From Triparma columacea (Eukaryota > Sar > Bolidophyceae > Parmales > Triparmaceae): a stretch of 32,268 nucleotides of DNA. The position numbers and the translations under genes were made by a program. The notes beneath the pieces were generated by a model, which had not been told where the DNA came from, did no database searches, and was given only the letters and a program-made list of their open reading frames with translations. This document shows, piece by piece, positions 28,126 to 32,268 of this stretch. The stretch lies in NCBI GenBank assembly GCA_030267965.1, contig BRYA01000283.1, positions 1 to 32,268 of the forward strand, in the 5' to 3' direction. Within the stretch, counting starts at the first letter, position 1, and each line of letters opens with the position of its first letter.

Positions 28126-31100
28126 TTACCACATGTTCATGTTCCGGCGAGTTCGACCTGAATGAAGAAAGTACTCCGCCGCCTCCTTTTCCTTCCGCAG
28201 CTCCTCCCGCAGCTCCTCTTGGTAAAGCCTGTTGCTGTTGCTGTAGGACACACTGAGGGTTATCTTGTTTTGGAACATGTCTTTAGTGATGGGTTGGGTA
28301 ATCGGCCGGATGATTTCGGAGTCGATTGTCTCTAGCAGCTTGTTCCCTAATGTGGGACTAATACACAGCCCCCGCGCGAACATCGCGTTCTTTGGCGACA
28401 GCATCTCAACGTCTCGAATCTTCCCTCCACCTCTGTTCCATATACCAAGATTCTGATAACCTTTCGCTGGAATGTACTTCCCTCTCACTGGGACACCACC
28501 ATACCACTGCTGCTTCATAGAAAATGGGAGAGCGAGAGTTGTTCGATAATTTGCTTCCCTCCCCGCGCTTCCGAACTCCACAACCGCACTGCCGAACACT
28601 GACTCTGCCCACTCGTCCCCGTGGCGCATTTTCGCCAACAACATTCTACATTGGACTGGTATTTTCGCATTATCTACTCCCATCCCCCCAAACCCTTCCT
28701 CCTCGCACAGCTTTCTTACTTTGTCCTTCGACAACGAATAAAGAGCCTGTAGAGGAGGCTCCTGATACTCTATATAGTCCTTCATACCCAGAAGGTTGCG
28801 CAGCTTCCTCTCTTCTTCAAAAGTCAAATCCGGATCGCTGGCCTCCTTGCCGGCAATAGCGTTCGCCGATGGGCCCAGGAGGTATTGATACTTGTAATTT
28901 GTCAGCAGGGTCTTAAAGCACAAGTCCGATTTGTTTTCGTCCGAAAAGTTGAAGAGGGCAAAGAGGCTCAATTTTCCACCTCCTTCGCGGAACCAGCGAT
29001 CCTGCGACTCTTTCCAGGCACGGTCGTCGCGGTCTTCCATTATTTCCATCATGTCATTCATTATTTCCATTATTTCATTGGCGCGCTTTTCTTCACCCGT
29101 CTCATCTTCGAGTATGTCATCCCCTCCGACACCCAGGGCCTCACCTACTCCCACCTCCTCTTCCTCGTCGAGCCTCATTTCCGTGACGTCTCCCCCCTTC
29201 TCCAGGTCTCTCTCTGCCTTCTCCCTAGCGCCGCCCTCGTCCCTCTCGAACATTTCCTCTCCCTCTTCCTCTTCCTCTTCTAACCCAACAATCTTCTCGT
29301 CAAACACGACGATAAAGACATCGAAGAGCCCGTATACACAGGGCATAAGACCCTCTGTGGTCTCAATGCATAGATGAACGTTACCTCCACATTGACCAGC
29401 AACCACATGAACCCAATAAACTCTGTCCGGCTCCGGCCCTTCCTTTACCTTGAAGCCCAAGTGCTGCTTCGCCCTGCCGTTGGGGGAGCAGACGTGTACG
29501 AGCCTCTCGTCATTATGTATCAGGTTAGACACAAGTTTTATACATTGTATCTGTTTGTCGTCTTTCTCATTCATAGACGTATTCAATTTGTCGATAGTGA
29601 TCTGGCCGTTCATCTTCTTAACGTACTCAGCCCTCGCCTGTAGAGCCGCCTGTATGGATGTGCGCTTTTCCGCTTTGCTCCCCCCTTCGCTCCCCGCTTC
29701 GCTCCCCGCTTCGCTCCCCCCTTCGCTCCCCCCTTCGCTCCCCGCAACCCTAATCTCTTGTCCAATTGACTTCAAATTGGTGGTTGTAAAGTCCCTCTTT
29801 TTTTTGTTTTCATTCGCCCATGTCTTCAAATCTTCAAATGTCAGAAGGTAGTGGGTGTTTCCCTCAGCAAACATGTCTTCACACCAAGGGGTTTGCGTTA
29901 GGGTAATTAGTGCCGTCAATAAAACCGGGGATCCTGCGTTGGATCCTGCGTGCTTCTCGAACTTCTTTACAAGGTCAAGCATGGTATTGCATTGCGCATA
30001 ACTACATGCGAGCGAACGAGGGGGGGGGGGGGGAGAGAGAGAGGCAGGGGTGTCAGTTGTCGTTTGGGCTGAAGCAAGCCATCGTATTCGATGTTGTTTG
30101 CTTCCCTCCCCTCCCTCGCTCTTACTTGGTTGCATTCCAAATAGTAATACTCGTCCTCGTCCCGACACACCGAGTCTTGAATTCGAGAGCCATCCCTCCT
30201 AATGTTGAAGAATACGTAATAGCTTCTAACTCCGCTGGTGTAGCTAGTGCTTCATCTAGAAGAATTGCGTCAGTGAATGAACCCTCGACTGCAGGCACTA
30301 TATGTTTCGGGTGCAGCTCGTGGATTGCTTCCATAGCTCTACCGTTTGCTTTAAACGCCACGTAATGTGCATTGGTATCGAATACGAACCAGATCTCTTT
30401 AAGCTTCAAGGCTGCGACACTTTCGACTATGTCCTTAAGCTTCTTCAAGGCTGCGACACTTTCGACTATGTGCTTAAGCTTCTTTACTTCGAAGGGAAGA
30501 CAACGCACGTCTTTTCTAAGCTCCAACAGCTGCTTTTTTCTCTCAGCTGCCGCCTCCTTCTCCGGTGACTCTGCTTTGTTTGATGCAGCCCTTGTTGATC
30601 GCCCCCCTTCCGCCTCACTCAATTCATTGATAGGGACCTGGATAGGGCTCTTGATGGGACGCTCGAGGGCCTTTTGTAATTCACGTTGAAATGCAAATTC
30701 AGAACGGGCGAAGAGGGCACCGAGCACAGTCCCTTCACGAGCCAATTTAACCTTATCGGTCGCCTTGGTTATCGCCTCTTTCATCCTCTTAGCATCATAA
30801 TGCGAGAGCGATACAGGGGTCCATAGATTCGAGCGAAAGTAATAGGTGATAGGTGGTATGTGATACGGGCCAGCCGTGTTAGACTCCACGCTCGCCGCCG
30901 CAGCTGCCGCCGCCGCCTTCCTCTCCTCAAGCTGGAACTCAACCACCATCCCCTGAGTTTCCTTCGCCTCGTAGACCAGCCTGTCCCCGTCCTCCCACAT
31001 CACCTCGTACTCGTCCTGGGTGCAGCCGAACGGGGAAGAAATTGAGTTAGCGAAGAAGTATAATTGCGCCCTCCCCCCCCCCCCCTGCTTGTATCTCCCA

Positions 31101-31794
31101 TCTCCCCCATTCTCACCTCCTCGTCGTCCCACCTAATGATCTTCCCCTTCCACCCCTCCCTCCACACCCCCCTCCCTAGGTCCCCCTCCCCTCCCCTTAG
31201 CTTCATCGCCCTCGTGACCTTGACGTCCCCCCCCCCATCGTCGGACTCCACGTCGCTAAGTGCCGCTAGCTCTGAGTCGAAGACCCCTTCCTCATCCGAG
31301 TCATCAGAGCTCTCCGAGCCCCCCCCTTCAGACTCGCCCCCCTCGCTCCCCCCAAAGTCCTCGTCATCGCTTTCATCCTCTTCCTCCTCCTCTTCCATCC
31401 CACCCCCCTCCCCCCCTCCCCCCCCCCCCTCTTCTCCACATTCGTTGGCACCCCCAACGAACCAGCCCGCAATTCTCTGTTGGCCAAACTGGAAACCAGG
31501 AGTCACATAGCCATGACGGATAAGCTCGGTGGCGAGGATAATGTCTAGGACCACAGCCGTTGCGATAGCACGTTGTACTGGATTACCAGGATAACCAAAC
31601 CAAAGCCCGTCAAAATGTAAGAAGGGGAAGAAGTTGACGATTGGCCCACCCTGTGCATCCCGTTGTAGAACTACCATACGATATATCAGTTGTCGGAGTT
31701 GGAGGTCAGTAGGAGCATGCAGTGGCAGGCCCACAGGGGGGAGTGGGGCGAGAGGTGCCAAACCTATCGCCCTAAGAAGGTAGATAAAACACAT
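28126..31794 (-). CDS. Large unrecognised protein (three exons, 1147 aa)
   Basis: Exons 31117-31794, 30126-31015 and 28126-30001; junctions GAG|GTGAGA to CCCAG|GAC (phase 0) and ACCAA|GTAAGA to TGTAG|T (phase 2). I do not recognise any domain. The N-terminal part has short hydrophobic stretches (LPPVGLPLHAP; IATAVVLDIILATELI) and then a long acidic low-complexity region (about 120-200). The middle has an Ala run, a Lys/Glu helical region with a 13-residue tandem repeat (KLKHIVESVAALK/KLKDIVESVAALK) and VFDTNAHYVAFKANGRAMEA. The C-terminal exon has a GSEG/GSEA repeat, DERLVHVCSPNGRAKQHLGF, an acidic stretch with ANEIMEIMNDMMEIMED, and a long folded-looking end (PVQCRMLLAKMRHGDEWAES; RGKYIPAKGYQNLGIWNRGG). 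No signal peptide. The ATG at 31794 is the first in frame. Confidence 0.68.
29674..29745 (-). repeat. In-frame 12-bp minisatellite (6 copies) coding GSEG/GSEA
   Basis: Six 12-base units (plus strand ttcgctccccSc, the first slightly degenerate) encode four-residue steps GSEG, GSEG, GSEA, GSEA, GSEG, GSKA in the orphan protein. The unit length keeps the frame, so copy number can vary without breaking the gene. Confidence 0.9.
30404..30481 (-). repeat. 39-bp in-frame tandem duplication in the orphan gene
   Basis: Two nearly identical 39-base copies (from 30404 and 30443) encode the duplicated 13-residue segment LK(H/D)IVESVAALKK, probably an amphipathic helix. Confidence 0.9.
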
Positions 31795-32268
31795 ATTAGA
31801 GTCTTATTTGTATGAAGTTTCTACCCGGTAGAAGCTAGTTTATTGTTATGTGAGGTTGAATGGGAAGCGACAGGACGAAGCTAGTTTATTGTTATGTGAG
31901 GTTGAATGGGAAGCGACAGGACGGAGGTGAAGCGCAAACACTTGGGATAACTGCAACACGGAATGGGAAGTATAGTTAGTTAGTGGGGGGGAAGTATAGT
32001 TAGTTCCCAGATGAAGTGGTTAACTTGAAGGACAGGATGTGACAATTATTGGGCAGATGCAGACATCATGCCGTTAAACGTACACAATAACAGTTTTAAT
32101 GCAAGAATTTCCGGACAAAAAAGGGGGTCTTTGAGCGACGTACGTACCTTTAAAGGATTTTTTTGACCTCTGTTCAACAAAATTTTTGGCTACTAGCCTA
32201 TCCCTTAACTTTTTATTGGGCCTTTTTTGAGTCGCTCTGAAAAATCCTAAAAAAAATCCTAACTTTCA
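31795..32268. other. Upstream region of the orphan gene
   Basis: No gene supported. It contains a perfect 46-bp tandem duplication (31831-31922), a partial repeat of 'ggaagtatagttagtt' (near 31968 and 31990), and an AT-rich end. It probably carries the promoter of the leftward orphan gene. Confidence 0.55.
31831..31922. repeat. Perfect 46-bp tandem duplication
   Basis: Copies at 31831-31876 and 31877-31922 begin gaagctagtttattg and are identical. They lie 37 bases upstream of the ATG of the leftward orphan gene, so within its promoter or 5' leader. Confidence 0.95.

Noticed and set aside
28931..29377. Ser-rich plus-strand frames opposite the orphan gene
   Set aside because: Antisense shadows of the Glu/Asp/Met-rich minus-strand exon.
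31064..31523. Pro/Ser-rich plus-strand frames near the right end
   Set aside because: Antisense of the acidic, Gly-rich first exon of the orphan gene.

Overview
The window reads as nuclear DNA of a photosynthetic eukaryote, most likely a stramenopile alga. I lean towards a bolidophyte (Parmales, Triparma-like) or a diatom relative, but the genus is inference. Genes are dense and on both strands. Most carry short introns (about 80-190 nt) with GTGAG/GTAAG donors and YAG acceptors. They include a plastid galactolipid synthase with an ER-type leader, mitochondrial proteins, and BspA/DUF285 surface repeats of the kind common in these algae. I found no bacterial operon, CRISPR array, tRNA, rRNA or recognisable transposase. 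I assembled multi-exon genes by hand by matching splice sites and intron phase; these models carry most of the information below.

Left part (1-9300): a SAM-domain protein (minus, 914-2091) lies directly downstream of a six-exon pentameric ligand-gated ion channel-like gene (minus, 2242-4445). After an AT-rich spacer come a TesB-type acyl-CoA thioesterase (plus, 5119-6237), the mitochondrial protease ATP23 (minus, 6381-7037) and an unrecognised membrane protein built from four copies of a four-helix unit (plus, 7585-9258).

Middle (9900-19700): an 11-exon secreted DUF285 repeat protein (9922-13377) whose repeats were multiplied as exon plus intron; a perfect (GGACAG)21 array just after it; a two-exon GNAT acetyltransferase (14304-15340); an acidic membrane protein whose second intron contains an assembly gap flanked by poly-G and poly-C (15471-17403), with a possible antisense gene in its first intron; a short glycosyltransferase-like remnant (17526-17852); and a 12-helix MFS transporter resembling the phosphate:H+ symporters (17957-19624).

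Right part (19700-32268): an exo-sialidase (minus, 20401-21685) head-to-head with MGDG synthase (plus, 21754-23244); a charged orphan gene (minus, 23322-24187) head-to-head with a lipoyl-fold protein (plus, 24196-25077); a VIT1/CCC1 iron/manganese transporter (25479-26523); a fatty-acid hydroxylase/sterol desaturase-type enzyme (minus, 26703-27494); and a large unrecognised three-exon gene encoding 1147 residues (minus, 28126-31794), with a frame-broken protein-like stretch behind it.

The genes do not form one pathway. Shared themes are membrane and lipid work (MGDG synthase, thioesterase, hydroxylase), transport or signalling across membranes (ion channel, MFS, VIT, 16-helix protein) and glycan or cell-surface biology (sialidase, DUF285 protein). 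The strongest candidates for something undescribed are the algal Cys-less ligand-gated channel, the fourfold 16-helix protein, the exon-intron amplification in the DUF285 gene and the 1147-residue orphan.
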